DNA from: Cutibacterium modestum
GTDB lineage: Bacteria > Actinomycetota > Actinomycetes > Propionibacteriales > Propionibacteriaceae
Direction of reading: 5' to 3'
Length of the DNA: 64,000 nt
Assembly (NCBI RefSeq): GCF_008326345.1
Contig: NZ_BJEN01000003.1
Span: forward strand, 248,001 to 312,000
Shown: in pieces, positions 1 through 9,374 of the stretch
Layout: each line of letters begins with the position of its first letter
Numbering within the stretch: position 1 is the stretch's first letter
Position numbers and translations under genes: made by a program
The notes under the pieces: generated by a model
Seen by the model: only the letters and a program-made list of their open reading frames with translations
Databases searched by the model: none
What the model was told of the DNA's origin: nothing

Positions 1-438
1 GCTTAGCTCAGGGAGTGTGTTGCGCCCACATCGGGCACCGTGCCGTAGCCGAATCTTCACCCGACTTTTAGGTGAGGAATAGCTCCGTTCATATTCCCCT
101 ATCAAATAGTGTCGGCAATGAGGTCGGTCCGCTGACAAAGGATCAACGGTGACACAAACCATGCTTGCTGAATGTTTTCACGCCGCGGATCGGACCATTG
201 CCTACCAGGGCAACCCGATCCACATCATCGTCAAGCCCTGACGTTGCACCTGCTCAGCGCATCACGGGTGCCGTCGTGACCCCCTCGCGTTGCGCGGAAT
301 CGATCTGTGCGGCTGTGTGCGGCGTCTGTGTCTGAGTGAAGTCCTACAATTCATGAGTTAGACCCCGGACCACCGGGATTGCTGCGACGACGCATCCTGC
401 CGTCGTGGCGGGAGCGTCGGCACGATGTCAGGAGCCTC
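1..438. other. Upstream intergenic region with one -10-like box
   Basis: No convincing gene is visible here. A short frame from GTG at 149 to a stop at 239-241 (30 codons) has an AAAGGA stretch before it, but its product resembles nothing I know, so it may be a remnant. TACAAT at 345-350 is a good sigma-70-like -10 box that would give the transporter starting at 439 a leader of about 80 nt; no clear -35 lies at the right distance. Confidence 0.35.
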
Positions 439-2016
439 ATGACAGTACTGACCGACTTCCTCGCCACGCATCAACTGCTGACGATCCTCATTGTCCTGGC
501 TTCCGGCGCCCTGCTAGGCCAAATCAAGTTCGGCCCGTTGAGATTCGGTGCCGCTGGAGCCCTGTTCATGGGATTGGTTGTCGGGGCCCTCGACCCTCGC
601 TTCGGCCAAAATCTCGGGATGACCAAAGGCCTGGGCGTGGTGCTGTTTTGCTACACCGTCGGTCTGGCTGCCGGATCGACTTTCTTGTCCGACCTCAAAC
701 GCCAGTGGAGCCTCATGCTCGCCGGTGTTGTCGGGTTGGCAGTGATGGCCGTAGCCGGACTCGGCCTGGGACGACTATTCGGCTTAACTCCGGCCCACGT
801 CGCGGGCTTGTACGCCGGCGTCCTCACCTCACCGGCTATTGACGCCGCGTCGACGGCTACTCACGGGGCTGGGAACACTCTTGTAGGGTACGCGTTGTCC
901 TATCCGGTGGGTGTTGTTGTCGGGCTTATCATGGTCGCATTCATTGCTAAGCGGCGTTGGCCCGCCGCCAAGGACAACACCTCGATGGCTGAGGCTGGAC
1001 TTACCTCGGTGTCGACAGTCGTTGACCGGGAGACGTCGATCCGGGAGACCCCAGGCTTCAACGACGATCAGATTCGGATGTCCTATCTGCTGCGCGACGG
1101 TGAAATGCGGCTGGCCGCCCCTGACGACGACCTTCATGTCGGCGACCAGGTGCTGGTGGTCGGAAACCCTGACGACGTTGATCGCGCCGTCAAGCACCTC
1201 GGACACGTCTCGGAGCGCACCCTTACCAACGAGCGCCGCGAGATTGATTTCCGACGCTTCCTGGTGTCTAACCCCGCCTTGGTGGGTCATACCCTGGGCA
1301 GCATCGATGTGCGCGGGCGAACCAGCGGCAAGGTGACGCGAGTGCGTCGCGGTGACCTCGATATGTTGGCCCGCGACGACATCGTCCTGCAGCCCGGCGA
1401 CCGGGTGCTGTGCGTCGTGCCAGCTCATCGCCTTTCCGACGCTGCGGACTTCTTTGGTGACTCTGAAGCTCGCGTCTCCCAAGTAGATGCCCTGTCCTTG
1501 GGGCTGGGCGCTGCCCTCGGTTTACTGCTTGGTGCTCTCATGGTGGCTTTGCCTGGAGGGTTGCAGTTCGAGTTGGGAACCGCTGCCGGGCCGCTCGTCA
1601 TGGGTATGATTTTGGGCTCGATCCACCGTACGGGGCCGCTGCGCTGGCAGTTGCCGCATGCTACGAACGCGATCCTGCGTCAGCTCGGTCTCATGATCTT
1701 CCTGGCCTGTGTCGGATTGGCCTCCGGTCCGGCATTCCTGTCCCAGGCGGCGAGTTGGACAGGGTTGGCGGTTATTGGCGTCTCGGCAGTGACTTTGGTC
1801 CTCGGTGGCGCGATCGTCATCGTGGCGGCCTGGTTTATGAAGCTGTCGGCCCAGCGCGCCACGGGAGCTTTCGCAGGCTTCGTCGGTCAGCCCGCCATTC
1901 TCAGCTACGCTAACTCCCTCGTTAACGACGAACGGATCGAGTCGGCCTACGGTGCCCTCTTCGCGCTGGGCACGATCGTCAAGATTCTGCTAGTGCAGGT
2001 GATCGTGCTGGTCTGA
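439..2016 (+). CDS. AspT/YidE-type membrane transporter with two RCK_C domains
   Basis: Predicted inner-membrane transporter of the aspartate:alanine exchanger (AAE) family. The 525-aa product has the family layout: about five hydrophobic segments, a central cytoplasmic part with two TrkA-C/RCK_C-like domains (about residues 200-250 and 280-345, each ending in a GD-V-V strand), then a second membrane half. An in-frame TTG lies upstream at 379, but ATG 439 is preferred: AGGAG lies 4 nt before it and the product then starts directly ahead of the first helix. The family includes aspartate/alanine antiporters, but many members have unknown substrates, and no aspartate decarboxylase gene is nearby. 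The substrate is therefore open. Confidence 0.85.
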   Translation: MTVLTDFLATHQLLTILIVLASGALLGQIKFGPLRFGAAGALFMGLVVGALDPRFGQNLGMTKGLGVVLFCYTVGLAAGSTFLSDLKRQWSLMLAGVVGLAVMAVAGLGLGRLFGLTPAHVAGLYAGVLTSPAIDAASTATHGAGNTLVGYALSYPVGVVVGLIMVAFIAKRRWPAAKDNTSMAEAGLTSVSTVVDRETSIRETPGFNDDQIRMSYLLRDGEMRLAAPDDDLHVGDQVLVVGNPDDVDRAVKHLGHVSERTLTNERREIDFRRFLVSNPALVGHTLGSIDVRGRTSGKVTRVRRGDLDMLARDDIVLQPGDRVLCVVPAHRLSDAADFFGDSEARVSQVDALSLGLGAALGLLLGALMVALPGGLQFELGTAAGPLVMGMILGSIHRTGPLRWQLPHATNAILRQLGLMIFLACVGLASGPAFLSQAASWTGLAVIGVSAVTLVLGGAIVIVAAWFMKLSAQRATGAFAGFVGQPAILSYANSLVNDERIESAYGALFALGTIVKILLVQVIVLV

Positions 2017-2041
2017 GTTGTCGATCGGACCTAGTGCCGGG

Positions 2042-3400
2042 TTACGGGGTCTGACGGCGCCGTGAGAGCCGCCACCCGAGGGTCAGGACAGCTAGCCAGA
2101 TGGGGCCGATAGCCACCGCGATCCGGTAGGGCGGCATGATCGTCATGACGACGACCATGAGTACCAGGAAGGCCAGCACAATCCAGTTGGTCACCGGGGC
2201 TCCGGGCATAGTGAACTGCAGGTGAGCCCGGGACTCGGTGTCGAGTCGGCGATGGAAAAATACCTGAGTGATGATGATCGTCGCCCAATTGATGATGGCG
2301 GCGATTATGGCGATCGACATGATGTACATGAACGCCTGCTCCGGCAGCAGCCCGACGACGACCACCGCGATGGCCGTCACTGCGCTAGATAGGAGCACCC
2401 CGGCCCATGGTGACCCGACCTTGTTAACCTTGCCGAGGAAGGCTGGAGCATCCCCCTGATGGGCCAAGGCGTGGAGCATGCGTCCGTTGGCGTAGAGACC
2501 AGAGTTATACGCCGATATCGCTGCGGTGAGGACGACGAGGTTGAGGATGGCCGCCGCTCCCGGGATCCCGACGAGGTCGAAAATCTGGACGAAGGGGCTG
2601 GCATTTCCGTTGATTTTCGTCCATGGGACGATCGCCACCATAACGATGAGGGCACCGACGTAGAACAGCAGGATGCGTCCGACGACCCGGTTAATGGCCT
2701 TGGGGATGGAGCGCTGCGGATCTTCGGCCTCACCGGCGGTGATGCCGATGAGCTCGGTGCCGCCAAAGGAGAACATGACGATGATGATCCCAGCGAGCAT
2801 TCCGGTGACGCCGTGAGGCGAGAATCCGTCATTGCGCCACAGGTTGCCGATGCCAGTCGCTGAAGTGGAGTGGGTGCCGAAGAATATGATCCACAGCCCC
2901 AGGACGATCATGGCAATGATTGCGACGACTTTGATGATGGCGAACCAAAACTCCACTTCTCCGTAAGCGCGAACGTGGAGGAGGTTGACGGTGGTGACGA
3001 TGATGAGCAGTACCGCCGCTGACACGCACCGGGGGACGGCTGGGAACCAGTAGTTGATGTAGATTCCGACCACCGAGAGTTCGGCCATTGATACGAAGAT
3101 GTAGTTGAACCAGTAGTTCCAACCGGAGATGAACCCGGGGAGATCTCCCCACCATCGGTGTGCGTATTCGCTAAAGGCACCCGATGTCGGGTTGTGGACG
3201 CTCATCTCACCAAGGGCTCGCATGATGAGGTAGATCACCATGCCCCCAACGAGGTAGCTGACGATGACCGCCGGTCCGGCGGCCGCGATCGAGTCGGCTG
3301 CTCCGTAGAACAGACCGGTTCCGATGGCGCCACCCAAGGCGATGAGCTGGATGTGTCGGTTGCGCAAACTGCGATGCAGTTGCTGGTCGGGTTCGGTCAC
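2042..3400 (-). CDS. Amino-acid permease, AAT (AroP/ProY/CycA-like) family
   Basis: A 452-aa, 12-helix proton-coupled amino-acid importer of the APC superfamily. The N-terminus RNRHIQLIALGGAIGTGLF is the hallmark of the amino acid transporter (AAT) family, followed by GPAVIVSYLVGG and the conserved helix region with FWFAIIKVVAI. The GWNYWFNYIFVSMAEL stretch is closer to aromatic/proline permeases than to CycA, but substrate cannot be decided by eye. It converges on the transporter that ends at 2016, with 25 nt between them, and diverges from the Nudix gene. Length is normal for the family and no damage is visible. Confidence 0.88.
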   Translation of the reverse strand: MTEPDQQLHRSLRNRHIQLIALGGAIGTGLFYGAADSIAAAGPAVIVSYLVGGMVIYLIMRALGEMSVHNPTSGAFSEYAHRWWGDLPGFISGWNYWFNYIFVSMAELSVVGIYINYWFPAVPRCVSAAVLLIIVTTVNLLHVRAYGEVEFWFAIIKVVAIIAMIVLGLWIIFFGTHSTSATGIGNLWRNDGFSPHGVTGMLAGIIIVMFSFGGTELIGITAGEAEDPQRSIPKAINRVVGRILLFYVGALIVMVAIVPWTKINGNASPFVQIFDLVGIPGAAAILNLVVLTAAISAYNSGLYANGRMLHALAHQGDAPAFLGKVNKVGSPWAGVLLSSAVTAIAVVVVGLLPEQAFMYIMSIAIIAAIINWATIIITQVFFHRRLDTESRAHLQFTMPGAPVTNWIVLAFLVLMVVVMTIMPPYRIAVAIGPIWLAVLTLGWRLSRRRQTP

Positions 3401-3520
3401 GGTCTGTGAGTTTAGAGGTGAGTCTCGGCAGGGGCCCGTGTTGGTCGAGGGGTGAACGTGACCTCAGTCAATGCAGTGGTGGCTCTGCGGGTGGTGCCGG
3501 GGTGCCGGTACCCTGACCGC

Positions 3521-3931
3521 GTGATACTTAACCTTGCCGCGGTGTGCCTGATGCGAGGCCGAACTTGCCTTAACGTCCGCAAGAAGGGAGCTGATCACGT
3601 CATCTTGCCAGGCGGCAAGATCGAGCCGGGAGAGACCCCGCTGGAGGCCGCCACCCGCGAGGCTCGGGAAGAAACCCGCCTCGTCCTTGACCCTGCTGAT
3701 TTGACCCACCTCGGTACTTTCGACGCCCCTGCAGCCAATCGCGATGCGGACGGCATTCGGTGTGCGGTCTACCTGTGTAACTGGCGTAAGGCCTGGCCGG
3801 AGCCCACCCCGGACTCCGAGATTGTCGAGTACGAGTGGACCGACCTCGACCACTGCCATGACGACGCGCGACAGGCCCCGCTGTTGCTTGACCGGGTTAT
3901 CCCGGCCTTGCAGCAGCAGGGTCTGCTGTGA
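3521..3931 (+). CDS. Nudix hydrolase
   Basis: Small cytosolic Nudix pyrophosphohydrolase (136 aa from the start chosen here). The Nudix box runs from about residue 32 to 54: GGKIEPGE, seven spacer residues, then REAREET, giving the metal-binding REXXEE core; the usual glycine near the end of the box is replaced by arginine. The frame is open further upstream (from 3452), but GTG 3521 is preferred: TACCCT at 3509-3514 lies 6 nt before it, the arrangement of an actinobacterial leaderless promoter, and VILNLAAVCLM is a typical Nudix first strand. The substrate (nucleotide or nucleotide-sugar) is unknown. Confidence 0.85.
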   Translation: MILNLAAVCLMRGRTCLNVRKKGADHVILPGGKIEPGETPLEAATREAREETRLVLDPADLTHLGTFDAPAANRDADGIRCAVYLCNWRKAWPEPTPDSEIVEYEWTDLDHCHDDARQAPLLLDRVIPALQQQGLL

Positions 3932-3964
3932 GTCTCACTTATCCGTCGCAGGACACGATTATGG

Positions 3965-6388
3965 TCACTCCTCAGCTAGCGCGACGGCTGGCTTAACCTT
4001 GGCTCCTCGGCGTCCTGGGATCACGGATGCCAGCCATCCGGCCAGCACCGCGACGAAGGCGACGATGAGCATCTGCAACCACGGCACGGACGTCTGAACG
4101 GTCATGAGGGAGCCGAACAGGGCGTAGGATCCGGCGATGCCGTACCCGATGCCCAAGGCGATACCCAGGATCGCCGCGATGCCTGAAAGCATGAGCGCCT
4201 CCTTGCCGAACATCGATCGGACCTGTGCGCGAGTCAGGCCGAGGGCGCGTAGCAGTCCGATCTCGCGGGTGCGCTCGACTACCGATAGACCCAGGGTATT
4301 CGCGACGCCGACCATGGCGATGATGACCGATATCACCAGCAATCCGACGACCATCCCGAGCATGATGTTGATGATCTTGTCCATCTGGGCTTTCTGATCG
4401 GCCGTCGACGTGACCGTCACTCCTGGGTGGGCCGACATCGACTTCGAGAGCGCCTGGGTGGCTTTGGACTGGTCGGTGCTGTCCCTATAGCGCACCTGAA
4501 TCTCAGTAGGCTGGGCATGGGGCGCCAGTTTGGCGACGACGCCCTGGGTGACGATGAGTCCGTCGTTTTCCTCGCCGTGTCGCATCAGAGTCAGGTTGGC
4601 CTTTTTACCATTAACGGTGATGGTGATTTTGCTGCCATCGGCGACCCCAGACAGGGCGCCCACAGCATGGTTGTCGTCGAGTCCCTGTGCGGTGGACTCG
4701 TCACGGACGACCTTGGGGAACTCCGAAGACACCCCTTGGAGGGCGACCCTGGTGGCATTGCCGCCGGCCTCGACCGTGCCAGAGACCGTCGTGACAGTGG
4801 TGACCTGGGAGATACCGTCGGACTTTTTCACCTCGTGAATGGTCGCGTTGTTGAGCGGGCTCTGGGTTCTCACGGTGGCGTCAACGGGGAAGTGTCCGTT
4901 CATCATCTTGCCAATGGAGGCCCGGCCGGTTGCTGCACCCGTCGCCACGGTAGCGATGAGGGTGACGCCGATGAGCAGGGCCGAAGCCGTCGTGGCAGTA
5001 CGGCGCGGGTTGCGCTGGGTGTTCTCGACAGCCAGCTCTGCGGGGACCCCGCCAAGGCGAGCGGCACCGATGGCTCGACCCAGGCCGCTGATGAGGATAG
5101 GGGCCAGCACGAGCACTCCGGCGAAGCTGATAAACCCGCCGGCAACCCCGCATATCACGGCGTTCTTCGTCCCCATATCGCTCGCTGCGCTGATGACGAC
5201 GAGGGCAGCACCGGCGAGGAAGAGCAAGGTCCCCAGTACGACGCGGACTCGTCCGATTTGGCGAGTGGGCGTCTCGGTTACCGGCTGGAGGGCCGCCACT
5301 GGAGCGACCTTGGTGGCGCGGCGCGCCGGACGCAGGGCAGCCAGAGTCGTAACGACGACACCCACCAGAATGGGGATGACGCAGGACATCACGGTGACGC
5401 TCACCGAGGCGTCGATCGGGGACCCAGAAGCTTTAAGACCCATCAGCATGAGCTGGGTGGCGCCAATGCCTAGTGCGGTTCCGGCGACCGATCCGATGAG
5501 ACCGGCAATAAGTGCCTCCCTGAGAACCGAGCGTTGTACCTGCTTTCGGGTGGCACCGATGCAGCGCGCCAAGGCGAGGCTGCGAGTTCGTTGTGCCACG
5601 AGGATCGTAAAGGTGTTGACGATCACCATGGCGGCCACAGCCAGTGCGATCACAGCAAAGGCCCCCATGAAGGTCGTTATGGCTGCGAATCCATGGGAGG
5701 CTTGATCGGCCTGATGAGCTCGCTCGTCATTGGCGGTGCGGACCGTCACTGTAGTGCCGACGGCTTTCGAGACGTCTTGCACGACCTGTGTGGCGCGACG
5801 GTCGGAGTTCACGTACAAGATGCTGGCACCGGACTGGCCGCTGATGCTCGCGAGGGAGGCGTCCATCAGATAGATTTCCGGGGAAGTCGGGGTAGCCGTG
5901 GTGCGGGCGCCCGGGCTGAGGACACCGACCACGGTGAGGGTGATGGACTTCGCGCCGTCTCGGGAGGGGTCGTGGACGGTGATTTTCGACCCAATCCCGG
6001 CGTTGTTGTCGGCAGTGGACTGGTTGACGGCTACCTCGTTCGGCTTGGTTGGTGCACGGCCCTTGATCAGGTTGGGATGGGCCGGGACCAGATGACCGTT
6101 GACGAAGGCGGCCTGCCCGTTATCAGTGCGTTGCAGGAAAACTTCACGAGTCTGCTCAACCGAGGTCACACCGGGCACCTTGGCGACCTTTTTGGCAGTC
6201 GCCAACGAGATAGGTTTTGAGGATTCCTTAGCGGTCACCACTGCGGCGGCGTCCCCGACAGCTGCCGCCTGGGTGCGCAGTGTGAAGGCCTTAATCGAGT
6301 CCATCAACATCAGCGTGCTGGCCACGAAGGCCACGCCAATGATGACGGCGATCATCGTGGGTATGAGACGACGACGTTCGTGGATCAT
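3965..6388 (-). CDS. ABC exporter permease, FtsX/MacB type
   Basis: An 807-aa membrane subunit with two FtsX-type permease domains. One membrane helix near the N-terminus precedes a large extracytoplasmic MacB-PCD-like domain (about 40-240); three helices follow (about 250-370), then a second extracellular domain, and three more helices at the C-terminus with the family motif SVVERTREIGLLRALGLTR. Such proteins act as mechanotransmission exporters or sensors, often for lipoproteins or antimicrobial peptides. It overlaps the ATPase gene by 4 nt (ATGA), so the two are translationally coupled. With the histidine kinase and response regulator upstream it forms a two-component/ABC block. The substrate is inferred only in general terms. 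Confidence 0.9.
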   Translation of the reverse strand: MIHERRRLIPTMIAVIIGVAFVASTLMLMDSIKAFTLRTQAAAVGDAAAVVTAKESSKPISLATAKKVAKVPGVTSVEQTREVFLQRTDNGQAAFVNGHLVPAHPNLIKGRAPTKPNEVAVNQSTADNNAGIGSKITVHDPSRDGAKSITLTVVGVLSPGARTTATPTSPEIYLMDASLASISGQSGASILYVNSDRRATQVVQDVSKAVGTTVTVRTANDERAHQADQASHGFAAITTFMGAFAVIALAVAAMVIVNTFTILVAQRTRSLALARCIGATRKQVQRSVLREALIAGLIGSVAGTALGIGATQLMLMGLKASGSPIDASVSVTVMSCVIPILVGVVVTTLAALRPARRATKVAPVAALQPVTETPTRQIGRVRVVLGTLLFLAGAALVVISAASDMGTKNAVICGVAGGFISFAGVLVLAPILISGLGRAIGAARLGGVPAELAVENTQRNPRRTATTASALLIGVTLIATVATGAATGRASIGKMMNGHFPVDATVRTQSPLNNATIHEVKKSDGISQVTTVTTVSGTVEAGGNATRVALQGVSSEFPKVVRDESTAQGLDDNHAVGALSGVADGSKITITVNGKKANLTLMRHGEENDGLIVTQGVVAKLAPHAQPTEIQVRYRDSTDQSKATQALSKSMSAHPGVTVTSTADQKAQMDKIINIMLGMVVGLLVISVIIAMVGVANTLGLSVVERTREIGLLRALGLTRAQVRSMFGKEALMLSGIAAILGIALGIGYGIAGSYALFGSLMTVQTSVPWLQMLIVAFVAVLAGWLASVIPGRRGAKVKPAVALAEE

Positions 6389-7125
6389 GCCAGCGCCTCC
6401 TGACTGCGAGTGGTCGAGACCTGGCCGTCGGCAACGGTGACGATGCCGTCAGCCCTGGTAGCCGCGTCGCGATCATGGGTGACCATGACGACGGTCTGAC
6501 CAAGATTGTCGACGCAATGGCGCAGGAAGGTGAGCAGATCGTCGCTGGCCTCGGAGTCGAGGGCGCCGGTCGGCTCATCGGCGACGATGACGTCGGGGTG
6601 GCTTACTAAGGCGCGGGCGATGACAACGCGCTGTTGCTGGCCGCCAGACATCTCCGATGGTTTGTGGCCCAGGCGCTCGGTGATACCGAGCATCCCGGTG
6701 ATGTGGTCGAACCATGCTTTGTCGATCTTGGTACACGACAGACGCAGCGGCAGGGTGATGTTGTCAGCGGCACTGAGAGTCGGCATGAGATTGAAGGATT
6801 GAAAGACGAACCCGACGTGCTTGCGACGCAGTTTGGTGAGGGCGTCGTCGTCGAGGTGGGTGATCTCGGTATCACCGATCCACACTCGGCCCGAAGTGGG
6901 GGAGTCGAGCCCGGTGATGCAGTGCAGCAGGGTCGACTTGCCCGAACCCGACGCTCCCATGATCGCGGTGAATCGCCCAGCAGGAATGTCGAGGGTCACG
7001 GACCGCAGGGCCCTTACGAGGGTCGTTCCGGACCCGTACGTCTTAGTGAGGTCGAGAGTGCGAACCGCACTTGCCGAGACCGTGCGGGACGCCGTGGTGG
7101 TTGCGGCCGTCACTGAGGCAGACAT
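6385..7125 (-). CDS. ABC transporter ATP-binding protein (MacB/LolD type)
   Basis: A 246-aa ATPase partner of the FtsX-type permease. It contains Walker A GASGSGKST, Q-loop VFQSFNLMPTL, signature SGGQQQR, Walker B VIVADEP and the H-loop VTHD, in the order typical of the LolD/MacB branch. An upstream in-frame start exists at 7185, but ATG 7125 is chosen because AGGAG lies 5 nt before it and the upstream 20 residues look non-coding. The gene lies 143 nt after the response regulator, leaving room for its own control region (see 7212-7248). Confidence 0.92.
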   Translation of the reverse strand: MSASVTAATTTASRTVSASAVRTLDLTKTYGSGTTLVRALRSVTLDIPAGRFTAIMGASGSGKSTLLHCITGLDSPTSGRVWIGDTEITHLDDDALTKLRRKHVGFVFQSFNLMPTLSAADNITLPLRLSCTKIDKAWFDHITGMLGITERLGHKPSEMSGGQQQRVVIARALVSHPDVIVADEPTGALDSEASDDLLTFLRHCVDNLGQTVVMVTHDRDAATRADGIVTVADGQVSTTRSQEALA

Positions 7126-7211
7126 GGAAACTCCTGTGTCGAGGTTGAACAACACTTCGACGCTATGGGTGTTCCCCCTCGTCACGCATCAGTCTCTGGA
7201 GTGGTTTCGCC

Positions 7212-7248
7212 CCTCCTACCGCAGGAGGATGCTGCCCGTCTACGGCAG
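7212..7248. promoter_or_regulatory. Two adjacent inverted repeats upstream of the ABC genes
   Basis: In the gap between the response regulator and the ABC ATPase lie CCTCCT-n5-AGGAGG (7212-7228) and CTGCC-n7-GGCAG (7232-7248), both perfect. Neither is followed by a T-tract on the minus strand, so they are poor terminators. An operator for the neighbouring NarL-type regulator or an mRNA structure is plausible. Role is inference. Confidence 0.35.
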
Positions 7249-7268
7249 TATCCCGGTCGCCCGAAAGA

Positions 7269-7943
7269 TCAGCGACCAGGACGCACCAGACCGGCGTCAT
7301 AAGCCGTGATGACCATGGAGACGCGGTCGCGCAGCCCGAGCTTCGACAGGATGTGGCCAATGTGGGTCTTGACGGTTGTTTCGGCCAGGTAGAGCCGTTC
7401 GGCGATCTCGGCGTTCGTGAGCCCCTCGCCGACGCAGGTGAGCACCTCACGCTCCCGGTCTGAAAGGGTCTCGACGAGTTTCAGGTCGGTCATGGCGGGA
7501 GCCCCCTCGCACTGACGGGGGATGAACCTCTCAATGAGACGGCGGGTGGCCGACGGGGCGACGACGGAGTCACCGTCACGGACAGCGCGGATGGCGGCTA
7601 ATAGTTCGGTGGGTCCAGCGTCTTTGAGCATGAACCCGGACGCGCCGGCTCGCAGCGCAGAATGGACGTACTCGTCGAGGTCGAAGGTTGTTAAGACGAG
7701 GATCTTGGCCTCAGGGTGGTTCGTCATGATCTTCTCGGTGGCGCCCAAACCATCAAGGACGGGCATCCGGATATCCATGAGGACGACGTCGGGGGTCAGC
7801 TCGTCGACGAGCTGTACGGCCTCGGCTCCGTCATTTGCCTCCCCAACGACGCACATATCTGGCTGGGCGTCAAGGACAAGGCGGAACCCGGCGCGCACCA
7901 TCTGCTGGTCGTCGGCCAAGAGGAGTCGGATCGGGTCGGTCAT
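7269..7943 (-). CDS. NarL/LuxR-family response regulator
   Basis: A 224-aa two-component response regulator. The receiver domain (1-120) has the acidic pair DD at 11-12 and the phospho-acceptor D57 in VVLMDIRMP, followed by the conserved T and K (VLTTF, LKDAG). A LuxR-type helix-turn-helix lies at the C-terminus (LSDREREVLTCVGEGLTNAE). The start is supported by AAGGA 8 nt before the ATG. The gene lies 30 nt after the kinase gene, so they are cotranscribed. Its likely target is the ABC exporter downstream; this is inferred from gene order. Confidence 0.93.
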   Translation of the reverse strand: MTDPIRLLLADDQQMVRAGFRLVLDAQPDMCVVGEANDGAEAVQLVDELTPDVVLMDIRMPVLDGLGATEKIMTNHPEAKILVLTTFDLDEYVHSALRAGASGFMLKDAGPTELLAAIRAVRDGDSVVAPSATRRLIERFIPRQCEGAPAMTDLKLVETLSDREREVLTCVGEGLTNAEIAERLYLAETTVKTHIGHILSKLGLRDRVSMVITAYDAGLVRPGR

Positions 7944-7973
7944 GGCGTGGTCCTTTGGGGCTCAAACTGACGA

Positions 7974-9257
7974 TCAATAGGTGGGGATGACGGCGAGGAT
8001 TCGGAACCCGTGGTCCGGGCGACTCCCCACCTCAAGGGTGCCACCCCAAGCGGACACTCGTTCTCGCATCCCCACCAGACCATGCCCTGCCCCGTCGGCG
8101 CGCTCGATGCCCGTGACGCCAGCGCCGCAACCGTCATCGACGATCTCCAGGGTGACGTCATCGGGGTGGTGGCTGATAGTGACATGGGCGGTCGCCGCCG
8201 GACCGCCGTGTTTCAGGACATTGGTGAGGGCTTCCTGGACGACGCGGTAGCAGGCGAGTTCGGCGCCTTGGGAGAGCGGTTCGTGGCATTCCGGGCCGCC
8301 CTCGATCGTCAAGGTGATGGCCAGGGCCCCCTTCATCTCCTTGACGAGGCCGGGGATGTCGTCAATGCCTTGAGTGGGGGTCAGCTCCGGGTCAGAGTCG
8401 TTGTCACGCAGTACACCGACAAGGCATCGAGTCTCGTCAAGGGCGTGGCGGGCCGTCGTAGCGATCGTGTCGAGGGCCTGCCCACTGGCCGCTAGCCGGG
8501 TCTCGACGTCTCCGGCTTCTTCGTGGTGAGCCAGATAGGCGCCACCATCTGCTTGCACCACGATGACTGATAAGGAATGGGCGACAATGTCGTGCATATC
8601 CCGGGCGATCTTGGCTCGTTCCTCCTGGGTGGCCAGCCTGATGCTCTGGTCGCGCTCGCGCTCCAGGTCGACGGCGCGTTGACGTAACGCTTCCATGGTT
8701 TGACGTCGGTCCCGCACGGCGCTGCCGGCAAACCATGCTGCTAAACAGCAGGCCATGCACGCGATGGTGATGACGGAGGAGCGGATGAGGTGGGTCTCAT
8801 AACCGATGGACTCGGAGGTCGTCGGGGCGAATCCCCAGCTTACCCCGGCGGAAACCGGTCCGACGAGGCACATAGCCAGCCAGAATCTGCGTCGGAGCGG
8901 GCCAGTTTTCAGTGATACCTGGTACAGGATGAGCGGAACCAGGGCGTTTTGCGGTGATGGGTACGGGTGTACTGCCAGCTGAAGGATGTGTGAGGCAACC
9001 AGCACTGAGGCAGTTACTTCCGGTTTGGTGCGGGCCCAAATCCAGGACGTGCAAACAATCAGCACCCACAGTGCCATCCATACCCTGTGAGCGGTGTCAT
9101 GGCTGGTGTCGTGGCCCCACGACGCGAATGCGGCGACGAGGACGAGCAAGGCCATCACCGAATCGAGGACCATCGGATGGGTGTGCAGCCACCGATAACC
9201 ACGACGCAGACGTCCGGGTGGGCGTCGGGTGGGGGCGATAGCGGTGCTCACCCTCAT
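7974..9257 (-). CDS. Sensor histidine kinase, HisKA_3 (DesK/NarX-like) type
   Basis: A 427-aa membrane sensor kinase. Residues about 30-180 contain four to six hydrophobic segments with almost no extracellular domain, so it probably senses within the membrane or through its partner exporter. The dimerisation/phosphoacceptor motif is ARDMHDIVAHSLS with H222; a HATPase_c domain follows (GLVGMRERVSAWGG as the G box). First gene of the kinase-regulator-exporter block on the minus strand. TAAGG stands close before the ATG. Intramembrane-sensing kinases of this layout next to FtsX-type exporters commonly respond to cell-envelope stress; that assignment is inference. Confidence 0.92.
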   Translation of the reverse strand: MRVSTAIAPTRRPPGRLRRGYRWLHTHPMVLDSVMALLVLVAAFASWGHDTSHDTAHRVWMALWVLIVCTSWIWARTKPEVTASVLVASHILQLAVHPYPSPQNALVPLILYQVSLKTGPLRRRFWLAMCLVGPVSAGVSWGFAPTTSESIGYETHLIRSSVITIACMACCLAAWFAGSAVRDRRQTMEALRQRAVDLERERDQSIRLATQEERAKIARDMHDIVAHSLSVIVVQADGGAYLAHHEEAGDVETRLAASGQALDTIATTARHALDETRCLVGVLRDNDSDPELTPTQGIDDIPGLVKEMKGALAITLTIEGGPECHEPLSQGAELACYRVVQEALTNVLKHGGPAATAHVTISHHPDDVTLEIVDDGCGAGVTGIERADGAGHGLVGMRERVSAWGGTLEVGSRPDHGFRILAVIPTY

Positions 9258-9374
9258 GACCTTACGGGGTCAAGGAGTTCGCCACATCGTTCCGTCGGTG
9301 GATTCTGACGCCGTGGAGGTCCTCCGCAACCGTGGCTTTCGCGCGGTTGTTTTGTCATGGGGCATGATGGCTGC

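Noticed and set aside
4427-5473. 348-codon open frame antisense to the ABC permease gene
   Set aside because: It mirrors a clearly coding FtsX-type gene; the product is Gly/Asp/His-rich without any motif, as expected for a complementary-strand shadow in high-GC DNA.
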